Both the position numbers and the translations under genes were made by a program. Under the pieces are notes generated by a model. That model searched no databases and was not told the DNA's origin. It saw nothing but the letters and a program-made list of their open reading frames with translations. From Bacteroidales bacterium UBA4772 (lineage in GTDB: Bacteria; Bacteroidota; Bacteroidia; Bacteroidales; VadinHA17): a stretch of 64,000 bases of DNA. The stretch spans positions 28,092 to 92,091 of the forward strand of contig DHHM01000014.1 of NCBI GenBank assembly GCA_002403305.1, written 5' to 3'. Below are positions 34,590-43,683 of the stretch, piece after piece (position 1 is the stretch's first letter; each line of letters opens with the position of its first letter).

Positions 34590-35756
34590 ATGTGGAATTT
34601 TGATGAGGTAGTCGACCGGGAAAACAGCAGCTGTATCAAGTACGATTTCAGAGAGGAGGTTTTCGGGAGAGCCGATGTAATACCTATGTGGGTGGCAGAT
34701 ATGGATTTCAGGACACCCTCCTTCATAACCGGCGCCCTTACTGCCAGGCTGCAGCATGAGATACTCGGTTATTCCTACAGACCTGACTCATATTTTACCG
34801 CGATGATCCGATGGATCGCCCAGCGTCACAACTGGGAGGTACGGCGTGAGTGGACGGAATTCAGTCCTGGTGTGGTGCCGGCACTAAACATGTGCACCCT
34901 GGCCTTTACCGAACCCGGCGATGAGATCATAATACAGCCTCCGGTGTACGCTCCTTTTCATGCAGCAGTTAATGACCATGGCCGAAGACTTTTGTCAAAC
35001 AACCTCATTGAGAAAGATGGCGTATGGTTTATGGATACGGAGGGATTGCGGAAGCTGATATCCCCCGCAACAAGGATGCTGATTCTCTCCAGCCCTCATA
35101 ACCCCGTGGGAAGAGCCTGGAGGAGAGAGGAGCTGGAAGAGCTCGTTGATATCTGTCACGAAAAGGGTGTCATCATTCTCTCCGATGAGATACACTGCGA
35201 TCTGATGCTGCCGGGGTACAGCCATCTGCCACTTGCCTCCCTCTCGGAAAAAGCGGCTTCAATAACAGTCACATGCATGGCACCGAGCAAGACGTTCAAC
35301 CTTGCGGGACTCTCCACATCAACAATGATTATTCCCGACCCTGTTCTGAGGGAGCGATACCGGAAAATACTTGTCGGGCTGCACCTCCATCTTGGAAATA
35401 TTTTCGGTAACGTAGCGGCAGAGGCAGCCTGGACACACGGTCACGAGTGGGTTGATGCCCTGATGCGGTATGTACAGGGCAATGTTGATCTCGTCACCCG
35501 TTTTTGCCGCGACCGTCTGCCGCAGATCAGGCCGGTAAAGCCGGAGGCTACATATATGATATGGCTCGACTGCCGGGAGATGCAACTGCCAGGGAAGGAA
35601 CTGCAGCTCTTCTTTGTTGAAAAGGCAGGTGTCGGGATGAATGAGGGCTCCACCTTCGGCCCGACAGGAGAGGGCTTTATGAGGATGAACCTGGCATGCC
35701 CGCAGTCGGTTGTGGAGAGGGCACTGACACAGATAGAAAATGCAATAAAGGGATAA
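34590..35756 (+). CDS. MalY/PatB-family PLP C-S lyase or aminotransferase
   Basis: A fold-type I PLP enzyme of 388 residues, the length of MalY/PatB cystathionine beta-lyases. WVADMDF near the start, GVVPALNMCTLAFTEPGD, SPHNPVGRAWRREEL, ILSDEIHCDL and the PLP-lysine block APSKTFNLAGL are diagnostic. ATG 34590 is used because the promoter at 34545-34562 lies inside the longer open frame that begins at 34425. The carA ATG is 1 bp after its stop, so both are probably on one mRNA. Cystathionine or cysteine cleavage is likely; aminotransferase activity is possible. Confidence 0.85.
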   Translation: MWNFDEVVDRENSSCIKYDFREEVFGRADVIPMWVADMDFRTPSFITGALTARLQHEILGYSYRPDSYFTAMIRWIAQRHNWEVRREWTEFSPGVVPALNMCTLAFTEPGDEIIIQPPVYAPFHAAVNDHGRRLLSNNLIEKDGVWFMDTEGLRKLISPATRMLILSSPHNPVGRAWRREELEELVDICHEKGVIILSDEIHCDLMLPGYSHLPLASLSEKAASITVTCMAPSKTFNLAGLSTSTMIIPDPVLRERYRKILVGLHLHLGNIFGNVAAEAAWTHGHEWVDALMRYVQGNVDLVTRFCRDRLPQIRPVKPEATYMIWLDCREMQLPGKELQLFFVEKAGVGMNEGSTFGPTGEGFMRMNLACPQSVVERALTQIENAIKG

Positions 35757-35757
35757 C

Positions 35758-36846
35758 ATGAGGGACGATCAGAGAGTTGGTGTCAGGCTTACGCTGGAGG
35801 ACGGCACCGTTTACCGCGGATGGTCATTCGGCGCTCCTGTTGCCGCTGCCGGAGAGGTTGTATTCAACACCGCCATGACCGGATACCCCGAAAGCCTCAC
35901 AGACCCCTCCTACAGGGGACAGATCCTCTGCCTCACCTACCCGCTGGTGGGCAACTACGGTGCCCCGGGAAAGAATGAACAGGATGACCTCTTTCTGTTT
36001 TATGAATCCTCCGGAGTTCATATCAGTGCACTGATAGTATCGGACTACTCCTTTGAATACAGCCACTGGAATGCCATAGAGAGCCTCGACGAGTGGCTGA
36101 GGAGGAGCAACGTGCCGGGTGTATTCGGGATCGACACGAGAGCGCTGACAAAGCGCATACGCGAAAAGGGGGCCATGCTGGGCAAGGTGGAGCCTGAGGG
36201 CTTGACGACGGAGTTCTATGACCCCAACAGGGTCAACCTGGTGGCCGAGGTGAGTACTTCAACACGCAAAGTGTACGGCAACGGGCGGTACCGTATTTTG
36301 CTGGTCGACTGCGGGGTCAAGTACAATATAATACGCAACCTGCTGAAGAGGGATACAACTATCATCAGGGTGCCGTGGAACTATGATTACAGTAATGAGG
36401 AGTATGACGGATTGTTTCTGACCAACGGGCCGGGTGATCCAAAGATGTGCCGCGCGACCATTGATAATATCAGGAAGTCACTTGATGATGCCAGACCCAT
36501 CTTCGGCATCTGCCTGGGCAACCAGCTGATGGCGCTGGCGGCGGGGGCAGATACATATAAATTACGGTACGGCCACCGGAGCCATAACCAGCCTGTGCAG
36601 ATGGTGGGCACGGAGAGAGCATATATCACATCGCAGAATCATGGTTTTGCCGTGAACAACAATACCCTGCCCGCAGGCTGGGAACCGCTGTTCATAAATG
36701 TCAATGACAACACCAATGAGGGTATGAAGCACATCGCAAAGCCCTTCTTCTCCACCCAGTTCCACCCCGAGGCCTCCGGAGGACCAACGGACACTGATTT
36801 CCTGTTTGATCTCTTTATAGAAAATATTGAGAGTCGCAGGCATTAG
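35758..36846 (+). CDS. carA: Carbamoyl-phosphate synthase small subunit
   Basis: Glutaminase subunit that feeds ammonia to CarB. The 362-residue protein has the N-terminal CPSase domain (TGYPESLTDPSY) and the class I glutamine amidotransferase triad: nucleophile Cys in GICLGNQLMAL, His and Glu in TQFHPEASGG. carB is 3.3 kb away on the same strand, with argH-argG-argR inserted in the opposite orientation. Confidence 0.96.
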   Translation: MRDDQRVGVRLTLEDGTVYRGWSFGAPVAAAGEVVFNTAMTGYPESLTDPSYRGQILCLTYPLVGNYGAPGKNEQDDLFLFYESSGVHISALIVSDYSFEYSHWNAIESLDEWLRRSNVPGVFGIDTRALTKRIREKGAMLGKVEPEGLTTEFYDPNRVNLVAEVSTSTRKVYGNGRYRILLVDCGVKYNIIRNLLKRDTTIIRVPWNYDYSNEEYDGLFLTNGPGDPKMCRATIDNIRKSLDDARPIFGICLGNQLMALAAGADTYKLRYGHRSHNQPVQMVGTERAYITSQNHGFAVNNNTLPAGWEPLFINVNDNTNEGMKHIAKPFFSTQFHPEASGGPTDTDFLFDLFIENIESRRH

Positions 36847-36852
36847 CCAGTA

Positions 36853-36880
36853 GGGGGCCGACCGTAAAAAAATTGCCCCC
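36853..36880. terminator. Weak hairpin between carA and argH
   Basis: GGGGGC and GCCCCC could pair across a 16-base loop containing a run of A. It lies between convergent stops; termination activity is uncertain. Confidence 0.3.
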
Positions 36881-36886
36881 GCACCG

Positions 36887-38329
36887 CTAGGTACCCCACC
36901 CAGTGATTCGACCAAACAACTCCTGCGGTGAATATCCTTTCCCGAACCCTTCCGTAATCATCCCAAGCCGCTCCCCGATGATCTCCTGCCCGACATTTCC
37001 TATGCTGCCCGTATGCGTGTAGTCGGCCTTTTTGGGAGCAGCGAATGAACCTGACCCCGCCTTTCCTGCCACCTCACGGTATGCATCCCTGAACGGAACC
37101 CCCTCACGCACCATCGCGTTTGCCTCCTCGACGGAGAAGATATCATTATACCGGCTGTCGCTCATTATATCATTCCTGATCACCAATCCTTCCAGCGCTA
37201 CCCGCACTGCCCGTACCAGCTCAGAGATACCGTCAAATGCATCAAAGAGAGTCGCCTTAAGTTCCTGGTAATCACGGTTGTATCCCGGGGGCAGCCCGGA
37301 GGTCACAAGCACCACCTCGCCCGGCACGGCCTGTAGCCTGTTACACCTCGCCCTGATAAGCTCAAACAGGTCGGGATTCCTTTTTTGCGGCATGATTGAC
37401 GACCCGGTTGTAAGGTCGTCAGAGAGTGATACAAAGCCATATCCGGGCGACATGAACAGGATCACATCCGAGGCAAACCTGCCTATTGTATTCGCGGCCG
37501 ATGCAATAGCGCCTGTCACCTGCCGCTCAGTACGGCCGCGGCTCATCTGGGCATATGGCGACGCCACCATCAGCCTCTGAAAACCAAGCAGCGAGGCTGT
37601 CAGCTCCCGGTCGATGGGTAATGAGGTGCCGTAACCCGCAGCGGTGCCAAGTGGTGAGGCATCCGCAAGTGTGGCTGCACCGGACAGCACCTGCAGGTCA
37701 TCGCAGAGGCTCTCGGCATATGAGGCAAACCAGAGCCCTAATGATGTTACCATGGCTGCCTGCATGTGAGTGAATCCGGGCATCAGATCATCACTGTGCT
37801 TTTCACTCAGATCCAGGAAAGTATCCGCCAGGGACTTCAGTTCATGTGCAAGCAGGTACGACTGGTGTCTGATATAAAGGTGAAGATCAGTAAGCACCTG
37901 GTCGTTCCGCGAGCGTCCGGTGTGCAGCTTTCTCGCAGCCTCCACAGCAATTTGATTGGCAGGACGGCCGGCATGTTGCTTTCCTGCTGCCTCACCAGCC
38001 ATAGCATTGCCCGGATGGCCGGCATCCAGCTTTCCCTCCCCCGCTGCCATTTCACCCAGACGGATCTCAACCCACGAGTGGATATCCTCATACTCCTTCC
38101 CGATCGAGAAGCCTGGCTGCAGCGACTCCTCCATAAGCCGGGCCAGGCCGGCAAGAAGGCACTCCCTCTCGCCAGCCGTGATCAGGCCGCACTTCTCCAG
38201 CATGACGGCATGAGCCATTGAACCCACAATGTCATAAGGCGCCAGCCTCGCATCATAGACCCTGTCGCTGTCGCAGGTGAAGCTTATGAGCGACTCTCCG
38301 GGTGCGCCCCCCTTATCCCAGAGGTACAT
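36887..38329 (-). CDS. argH: Argininosuccinate lyase with internal repeat insertion
   Basis: Splits argininosuccinate into arginine and fumarate. The 480-residue protein is slightly long. The signature serine loop GSSIMPQKRNPD and the substrate block KLHTGRSRNDQV are intact. The block is preceded by two degenerate copies of itself: residues 99-115 (GKLDAGHPGN...), 116-132 (GKQHAGRPAN...) and the real 133-149 (RKLHTGRSRN...), a 17-residue, 51-bp period. The insertion falls just before an active-site element but keeps the frame. It starts 17 bp inside argG, consistent with one operon argR-argG-argH. Confidence 0.93.
   Translation of the reverse strand: MYLWDKGGAPGESLISFTCDSDRVYDARLAPYDIVGSMAHAVMLEKCGLITAGERECLLAGLARLMEESLQPGFSIGKEYEDIHSWVEIRLGEMAAGEGKLDAGHPGNAMAGEAAGKQHAGRPANQIAVEAARKLHTGRSRNDQVLTDLHLYIRHQSYLLAHELKSLADTFLDLSEKHSDDLMPGFTHMQAAMVTSLGLWFASYAESLCDDLQVLSGAATLADASPLGTAAGYGTSLPIDRELTASLLGFQRLMVASPYAQMSRGRTERQVTGAIASAANTIGRFASDVILFMSPGYGFVSLSDDLTTGSSIMPQKRNPDLFELIRARCNRLQAVPGEVVLVTSGLPPGYNRDYQELKATLFDAFDGISELVRAVRVALEGLVIRNDIMSDSRYNDIFSVEEANAMVREGVPFRDAYREVAGKAGSGSFAAPKKADYTHTGSIGNVGQEIIGERLGMITEGFGKGYSPQELFGRITGWGT
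37883..38035 (-). repeat. 51-bp tandem repeat inside argH
   Basis: Three 51-bp units (38035-37985, 37984-37934, 37933-37883) share GGCCGGCAT-like cores and encode GKLDAGHPGN, GKQHAGRPAN and RKLHTGRSRN. The last unit is the conserved active-site segment. Confidence 0.8.
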
Positions 38330-39566
38330 CTTCAGTCACTTTTTTCCTGGTGGCCTCCATGATGGCATGATGGGCCATGAGGCGGATAGCATTGATACGG
38401 ATGAACCCAAGGCTGTCAGTCTGGTTGAATCCCCCCTCGATATCCATGCTCGACAGCTCCTTATTATAGAGTGACGAATGAGACTCACGGCCCTTGATGA
38501 TGATATTACCCTTATAGAGGATCATATGCACAACCCCGTCAATCACCTCCTGGCTCTTGTCCATGGATGCCTTCAGGAACTCCATCTCGGGCGAGAACCA
38601 GAATCCGTTATATACCAGCTCGGCAAAGACAGGGGCCAGCATGTTGCGCAGTCGCATCACCTCGCGGTCCATGGCTATGCCCTCTATATCCTTATGCGCG
38701 GCATAGAGGATGGTTGCACCCGGAGTCTCATAAATGCCCCTCGACTTGATTCCAACGTACCTGTTCTCGACCATGTCGAGCAGACCGATGCCGTTTTCTC
38801 CACCGAGCCGGTTCAGATAGGTGAAGAGCTCAAGCGGATCACTGTAGTCGGTGCCGTCATCCTTATTGGTAACATTGACAGGGATGCCGTCTTTGAATGT
38901 TATTGAGATATGTGTCTCTTTATCAGGTGCATCCATCGGCATGACCATCTTCTCCAGAATATCCTTCCCTGCGAAGTAGAGCGGATCCTCAAGGATGCCT
39001 GCCTCATGGCTGATATGCATCAGGTTGTCATCCTCACTGTACGGCTTGGAGATGGAGGCCTTTACCGGGATACGGTGGCCGGCGGCGTACCTGATCATAT
39101 CCGACCTGCCCTGGAACTGCGAGAGGAACTCCGGATCCTTCCAGGGTGAAATCACCTTGATGTCAGGCTTGAGGGCATAGTATGCCAGCTCGAATCGCAC
39201 CTGGTCATTACCTTTCCCGGTTGCGCCGTGAGCAACATAATCAGCACCGTATTGGGAAGCCGCCTCAATCTGACCCCTGGCTATAAGAGGACGGGCCAGG
39301 GCAGTGCCCAGGAGATAACGGTCCTCATAGACCGCATTGGCCTTGACAGCCTGGAAAATATAGTCGGTTACGAATTCCCTCTTTAGGTCGTCAATGATGA
39401 CCGAGGAGGCACCAATGGCCAGTGCCTTATCACGTAGAGCCTCAAAGTCGTCATTCTGCCCAACGTCGGCAACATAGGCTATAACCTCGTAACCTTTGTT
39501 TATTAACCATTTAAGTATCACGGAGGTATCAAGCCCTCCCGAATATGCTAACATTACTTTCTTCAT
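38313..39566 (-). CDS. argG: Argininosuccinate synthase
   Basis: Joins citrulline and aspartate with ATP. From ATG 39566 the protein has 417 residues and opens MKKVMLAYSGGLDTSV, the PP-loop of the family. GATGKGNDQVRFEL follows in the middle. The frame extends to 39596 inside argR, but that start adds a non-family segment. The stop lies inside argH. Confidence 0.95.
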   Translation of the reverse strand: MKKVMLAYSGGLDTSVILKWLINKGYEVIAYVADVGQNDDFEALRDKALAIGASSVIIDDLKREFVTDYIFQAVKANAVYEDRYLLGTALARPLIARGQIEAASQYGADYVAHGATGKGNDQVRFELAYYALKPDIKVISPWKDPEFLSQFQGRSDMIRYAAGHRIPVKASISKPYSEDDNLMHISHEAGILEDPLYFAGKDILEKMVMPMDAPDKETHISITFKDGIPVNVTNKDDGTDYSDPLELFTYLNRLGGENGIGLLDMVENRYVGIKSRGIYETPGATILYAAHKDIEGIAMDREVMRLRNMLAPVFAELVYNGFWFSPEMEFLKASMDKSQEVIDGVVHMILYKGNIIIKGRESHSSLYNKELSSMDIEGGFNQTDSLGFIRINAIRLMAHHAIMEATRKKVTEDVPLG

Positions 39567-39567
39567 T

Positions 39568-40038
39568 TCAGTTTTTTGTTGTTGTTTTCGATTCAAATAT
39601 TGTATTCAGACACTCTTCCACCGCCTCGTTGCTTACACCGTCTCTCGGTATGAGCAGGATGGTGTCATCACCGGCAACGGTACCGGCTATCTCGTAGCGG
39701 CCCGCCCTGTCGATTTTTATGGCAACTGCCGGGGCAAATCCCGGAGGAGTCTTTATGAGGAGCATCCCCTTAGCCCATGTCATAGCGGTTATCGCTTCCG
39801 TCTCGCGTCCCGGAACCGGTTCATCAGGTTCCACCCTCCGCTCCGGGAGCAGATAACGGTATCCCCCCCTGCCGTCGAAGCCCCTGCTTATGCCCATCTG
39901 CCTCAGATCGCGGGAGAGTGTCGCCTGCGTACACTTCATCCCTGCACCCTCCATAAGCATGAGCAGCTCCTCCTGTGTGGTCACGGCATTCTGCCTTATC
40001 AGTCTCTCAATCAAAAGCAGTCGTTGCTCTCTATTCAT
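39568..40038 (-). CDS. argR: Arginine repressor ArgR
   Basis: Arginine-dependent hexameric repressor of 156 residues: N-terminal winged helix (TQEELLMLMEGAGMKCTQATLSRDLRQMG) and C-terminal oligomerisation/arginine-binding domain with GTVAGDDTILLI. It begins the argR-argG-argH operon. Two ARG-box-like palindromes lie just upstream, one over its own -7 box, so it probably represses itself. Confidence 0.95.
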   Translation of the reverse strand: MNREQRLLLIERLIRQNAVTTQEELLMLMEGAGMKCTQATLSRDLRQMGISRGFDGRGGYRYLLPERRVEPDEPVPGRETEAITAMTWAKGMLLIKTPPGFAPAVAIKIDRAGRYEIAGTVAGDDTILLIPRDGVSNEAVEECLNTIFESKTTTKN

Positions 40039-40040
40039 AT

Positions 40041-40075
40041 TGTATATTTATTCATTTTGGATGCAAATTTATACA
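40041..40075. promoter_or_regulatory. Paired ARG boxes over the argR promoter
   Basis: TGTATATTTATTCA (40041-40054) and TGCAAATTTATACA (40062-40075) resemble the ArgR half-site consensus. Their centres are 21 bp apart, the spacing of natural ARG-box pairs. The minus-strand -7 box TAAATTTG (40064-40071) lies inside the second site. They sit 64-98 bp before carB, so could also affect it. Confidence 0.7.
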
Positions 40076-40138
40076 ATATTTTTAATTACAAGCATTCTCG
40101 CAGCAAAAAATTGTATTTTTACCCTCCAAACGGGCATA

Positions 40139-43100
40139 ATGAAGGAAGAGATAAAAAAGGTACTGCTGCTGGGCTCCGGCGCACTGAAGATAGGCGAGGC
40201 CGGCGAGTTCGATTATTCAGGGTCACAGGCACTGAAGGCCTTGCGTGAGGAGGGTATCTTCACGGTGCTCATCAACCCGAACATCGCCACCGTACAGACC
40301 TCGGAGAAGATCGCTGACAAGATCTACTTCCTGCCCGTCACCCCGAAGTTTGTGGAGCGTGTCATTGAGAGGGAGAAGCCTGATGGCATACTTCTGTCGT
40401 TTGGCGGGCAGACGGCGCTCAACTGCGGCACCGCCCTCTTCAGCAGCAATGTTTTGGAGAAACACGGTGTAAGGGTACTCGGCACTCCTGTGGAGGCTAT
40501 CATGAACACCGAGGACCGCGAGCTCTTTGTCAGGAAGCTTGATGAGATAGATGTCAGGACGCCTCGCAGCATAGCAGTCACCACCGTTGATGATGCCCTC
40601 GATGCTGCCGGCAGGCTGGGGTTCCCGGTTATCATACGTGCGGCGTACACCCTCGGCGGACAGGGCAGCGGTTTCTGTTCAGACAGTGACGAACTGAGGA
40701 GCATGGCCGCGCGTGCCTTCGCCTATTCGGGGCAGATCCTGGTGGAGGAGTCGCTCAAGGGATGGAAGGAGGTCGAGTATGAGGTGGTACGCGATCGTTA
40801 CGACAACTGCATCACCGTCTGCAACATGGAGAACTTCGACCCGCTGGGGATACACACCGGCGAGAGCATCGTTGTAGCTCCCTCGCAGACGCTCACCAAC
40901 AGCGAGTATCACAAGCTCAGGGAGCTCTCCATAAAGATTATAAGGCATGTGGGCATCATCGGCGAATGTAACGTTCAGTATGCCCTTGACCCCAACTCCG
41001 AGGACTATCGTGTGATAGAGGTCAACGCCCGTCTCTCGCGCTCCAGCGCTCTGGCATCCAAGGCGACGGGCTACCCGCTGGCATTTGTGGCAGCAAAGCT
41101 GGCACTGGGCTACGGCCTGCACCAGCTTAAAAATTCGGTCACGAAGACGACCACGGCATGCTTTGAGCCAGCCCTTGACTATATCGTATGCAAGATCCCG
41201 CGCTGGGACCTGAACAAGTTCCAGGGTGTGGCCCACGAGATAGGCAGCAGTATGAAGAGCGTAGGTGAGATCATGGCCATAGGGCGCACTTTTGAGGAGG
41301 CGATACAGAAGGGACTACGCATGACAGGACTGGGCATGCACGGCTTCGTCAGCAACCGCAACATAAGCTTCGGTGACATTGAGAAGGAGCTCTCAGAGCC
41401 CACTGACATGCGTATCTTCTCCATTGCCGGGGCACTTGAGCAGGGGTTCGATGTAGACAGGATATATGAGCTTACGAAGATCGACCGTTGGTTTCTCTAC
41501 AAGCTTCAGAACATAAGCAACATCAGGAAGCAGCTTGAAGCATATGACTCCCTGGAGAGCCTGCCGGACAGGTTGCTCATTCATTCCAAAATCAACGGCT
41601 TCAGCGATTTTCAGATAGCAAGGCATATCATCAAACCTGACAACAGCAGCATCAGTGAGGCCATGCTGAGAGTACGGCGCCACCGCAAGAGCAAAGGTAT
41701 AGTGCCGTATGTCAAGCAAATAGACACCCTTGCAGCCGAGTACCCGGCCGTGACCAACTACCTCTATCTCACCTACAGCGGGATGGAGCACGACATCTGG
41801 TATGAGAACGACAAGAGGTCGGTGATAGTTCTGGGCTCAGGAGCCTACCGTATAGGATCGAGTGTGGAGTTCGACTGGTGTTCGGTCAATGCCATCAACA
41901 CCATCCGTCGTGAAGGACTCCGCGGCGTGATGATCAACTACAATCCCGAGACCGTAAGCACTGACTATGACATGTGTGACCGCCTCTATTTCGACGAGCT
42001 CTCCTTCGAGCGGGTGATGGATATCATCGACCTCGAGACTCCGCGCGGGGTGATATTGTCGATGGGCGGACAGATACCCAACAACCTGGCTATGCGGCTG
42101 CACCGGCAGGGGGTGCCCATTCTCGGCACACCTCCGGAGTCGATTGACAGGGCGGAGGACAGGCACAAGTTCTCGTCGATGTGTGACATGCTGGGTGTCG
42201 ACCAGCCCCGGTGGAAGGAACTGCGCACCTTTGACGAGATAGACAGCTTCATAGAGGAGATAGGGTTCCCGGTGTTGATACGTCCATCGTATGTGCTCTC
42301 GGGAGCTGCCATGAATGTCGTCTCCAACCGCTCCGAGCTGGTCCACTTCCTGGAACTGGCTGCCAGTGTCTCCAAGGAGCACCCGGTGGTGGTGTCTGAG
42401 TTCATTGAGTATGCCAAGGAGATAGAGATAGACGCTGTTGCCTCGGGCGGCGAGATCATTGCCTATGCCATCAGCGAGCATGTTGAATATGCAGGCGTGC
42501 ACTCCGGTGATGCCACCATTGTCTTCCCTCCCCAGAAGATCTACTTTGAGACGGTGAGGCGCATAAAAAAGATATCGAGAGAGATAGCCAGCGAGCTCAA
42601 CATCTCTGGTCCCTTCAACATACAATTCCTGGCGCGCGAGAACGACATCAAGGTCATTGAGTGCAACCTGCGCGCCAGCCGGAGCATGCCTTTTGTGTCG
42701 AAGGTGCTGAAGACCAATCTTATAGAGTTGGGCACAAAGGTGATGCTGGGGGTGCACTGGGATAAGCCTCACAAGTCGGTCTTTGACCTGGACTATGTAG
42801 GGGTCAAGGCTTCGCAGTTCAGCTTCTCGCGACTGGCCAGGGCCGATCCGGTGCTGGGTGTGGACATGGCCTCCACGGGCGAGGTGGGATGTATCGGCGA
42901 CAGCTTCTTCGAGGCGCTGCTGAAGGCGATGTATTCAGTGGGTTACCGTATGCCCGAAAAAGCTGTACTGATCTCCTCGGGGCCGGCCAAGGCGAAGGCT
43001 GACCTGCTGGAAGCAACACGGCTGTTGCGTGACCGCGGCTACAGACTCTATGCCACACGCGGCACACAGCAGTTTCTTGCCAACGCAGGGGTTGAGGCCG

Positions 43101-43357
43101 GGGTGGCGTTCTGGCCCGACGAGAATGACTCTCCCAACACCGTGGAGCTGATCCGGCAGAGGGTGGTTGACCTGGTGATCAACATCCCCAAGGATCTGTC
43201 GGCCACGGAGCTGAACAACGACTACCAGATACGGCGCAGTGCGGTCGATTACAACATACCGCTGATCACCAATGCACGACTGGCCTCCGCATTCATCCAT
43301 GCCTTCTGCACCGTTAAGGAGAGTGAGCTTGAGATCAAGGCGTGGGATGAGTATTGA
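40139..43357 (+). CDS. carB: Carbamoyl-phosphate synthase large subunit
   Basis: Makes carbamoyl phosphate from bicarbonate, ammonia and two ATP. The 1072-residue protein has two homologous ATP-grasp halves (KKVLLLGSGALKIGEAGEF... and RSVIVLGSGAYRIGSSVEF...), ATP-loop GGQGSGF, and a C-terminal MGS-like allosteric domain (LLRDRGYRLYATRGTQQFLANAG). ATG 40139 is chosen because the earlier open frame overlaps argR and adds no family sequence. Confidence 0.97.
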   Translation: MKEEIKKVLLLGSGALKIGEAGEFDYSGSQALKALREEGIFTVLINPNIATVQTSEKIADKIYFLPVTPKFVERVIEREKPDGILLSFGGQTALNCGTALFSSNVLEKHGVRVLGTPVEAIMNTEDRELFVRKLDEIDVRTPRSIAVTTVDDALDAAGRLGFPVIIRAAYTLGGQGSGFCSDSDELRSMAARAFAYSGQILVEESLKGWKEVEYEVVRDRYDNCITVCNMENFDPLGIHTGESIVVAPSQTLTNSEYHKLRELSIKIIRHVGIIGECNVQYALDPNSEDYRVIEVNARLSRSSALASKATGYPLAFVAAKLALGYGLHQLKNSVTKTTTACFEPALDYIVCKIPRWDLNKFQGVAHEIGSSMKSVGEIMAIGRTFEEAIQKGLRMTGLGMHGFVSNRNISFGDIEKELSEPTDMRIFSIAGALEQGFDVDRIYELTKIDRWFLYKLQNISNIRKQLEAYDSLESLPDRLLIHSKINGFSDFQIARHIIKPDNSSISEAMLRVRRHRKSKGIVPYVKQIDTLAAEYPAVTNYLYLTYSGMEHDIWYENDKRSVIVLGSGAYRIGSSVEFDWCSVNAINTIRREGLRGVMINYNPETVSTDYDMCDRLYFDELSFERVMDIIDLETPRGVILSMGGQIPNNLAMRLHRQGVPILGTPPESIDRAEDRHKFSSMCDMLGVDQPRWKELRTFDEIDSFIEEIGFPVLIRPSYVLSGAAMNVVSNRSELVHFLELAASVSKEHPVVVSEFIEYAKEIEIDAVASGGEIIAYAISEHVEYAGVHSGDATIVFPPQKIYFETVRRIKKISREIASELNISGPFNIQFLARENDIKVIECNLRASRSMPFVSKVLKTNLIELGTKVMLGVHWDKPHKSVFDLDYVGVKASQFSFSRLARADPVLGVDMASTGEVGCIGDSFFEALLKAMYSVGYRMPEKAVLISSGPAKAKADLLEATRLLRDRGYRLYATRGTQQFLANAGVEAGVAFWPDENDSPNTVELIRQRVVDLVINIPKDLSATELNNDYQIRRSAVDYNIPLITNARLASAFIHAFCTVKESELEIKAWDEY

Positions 43358-43683
43358 TCAGGGAGTAGAGGGGCGAGCGAAGAGTAATGGCCCGGTGGGT
43401 CATTGCCGCGAGCAGCCGGCTTGCAGGGCGGGCAATAAGCATTAGTGTCCATATATTCTGGTGGACGTTTCGATGTGAGATTTACGAATTGCGATTTTCG
43501 ATTTTGCCCTGGAGCCAGTCCCGATAGCCGTATGCCGTATCGTGGCGATATGGTATTGTAGAACTATGGTATAAATAAATATGAGTTGTTATCAGTCGGC
43601 AGTGAAAAATCGAAATTCGAAAATCTGAACTCGTAAATCACAGCATGCATTAAGTGGCTGGCAGTAGCGCAAAAGAAAATAAT
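43358..43683. other. Intergenic region with a MITE-like element
   Basis: No credible gene is present. The left 119 bp (43358-43476) are GC-rich without a recognisable element. The right part is filled by the inverted-repeat element listed separately. A short AT-rich stretch (43562-43590) with TATAAATAAATA may include a promoter for the glycosyltransferase gene. Confidence 0.6.
43477..43641. mobile_element. 165-bp MITE-like element with 29-bp imperfect terminal inverted repeats
   Basis: The end 43477-43505 (GAGATTTACGAATTGCGATT...) is the reverse complement of 43613-43641 at 24 of 29 positions. No coding capacity and no clear target-site duplication. Inside, a smaller hairpin CGATA-N11-TATCG lies at 43522-43542, with a word CTACAATACCATA (minus strand, 43550-43562) that recurs at 45244. 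Confidence 0.55.

Noticed and set aside
36853..36880. Strong terminator between carA and argH
   Set aside because: Only a 6-bp stem with a 16-base loop; listed at low confidence instead.
39890..40138. N-terminal extension of carB back to 39890
   Set aside because: It overlaps argR and the ARG boxes and has no carB-like residues; ATG 40139 opens the family N terminus.
43654..43683. GTG start at 43654 for the glycosyltransferase
   Set aside because: The 10 added residues precede the membrane helix and end in the MITE-like region; ATG 43684 starts the helix directly.
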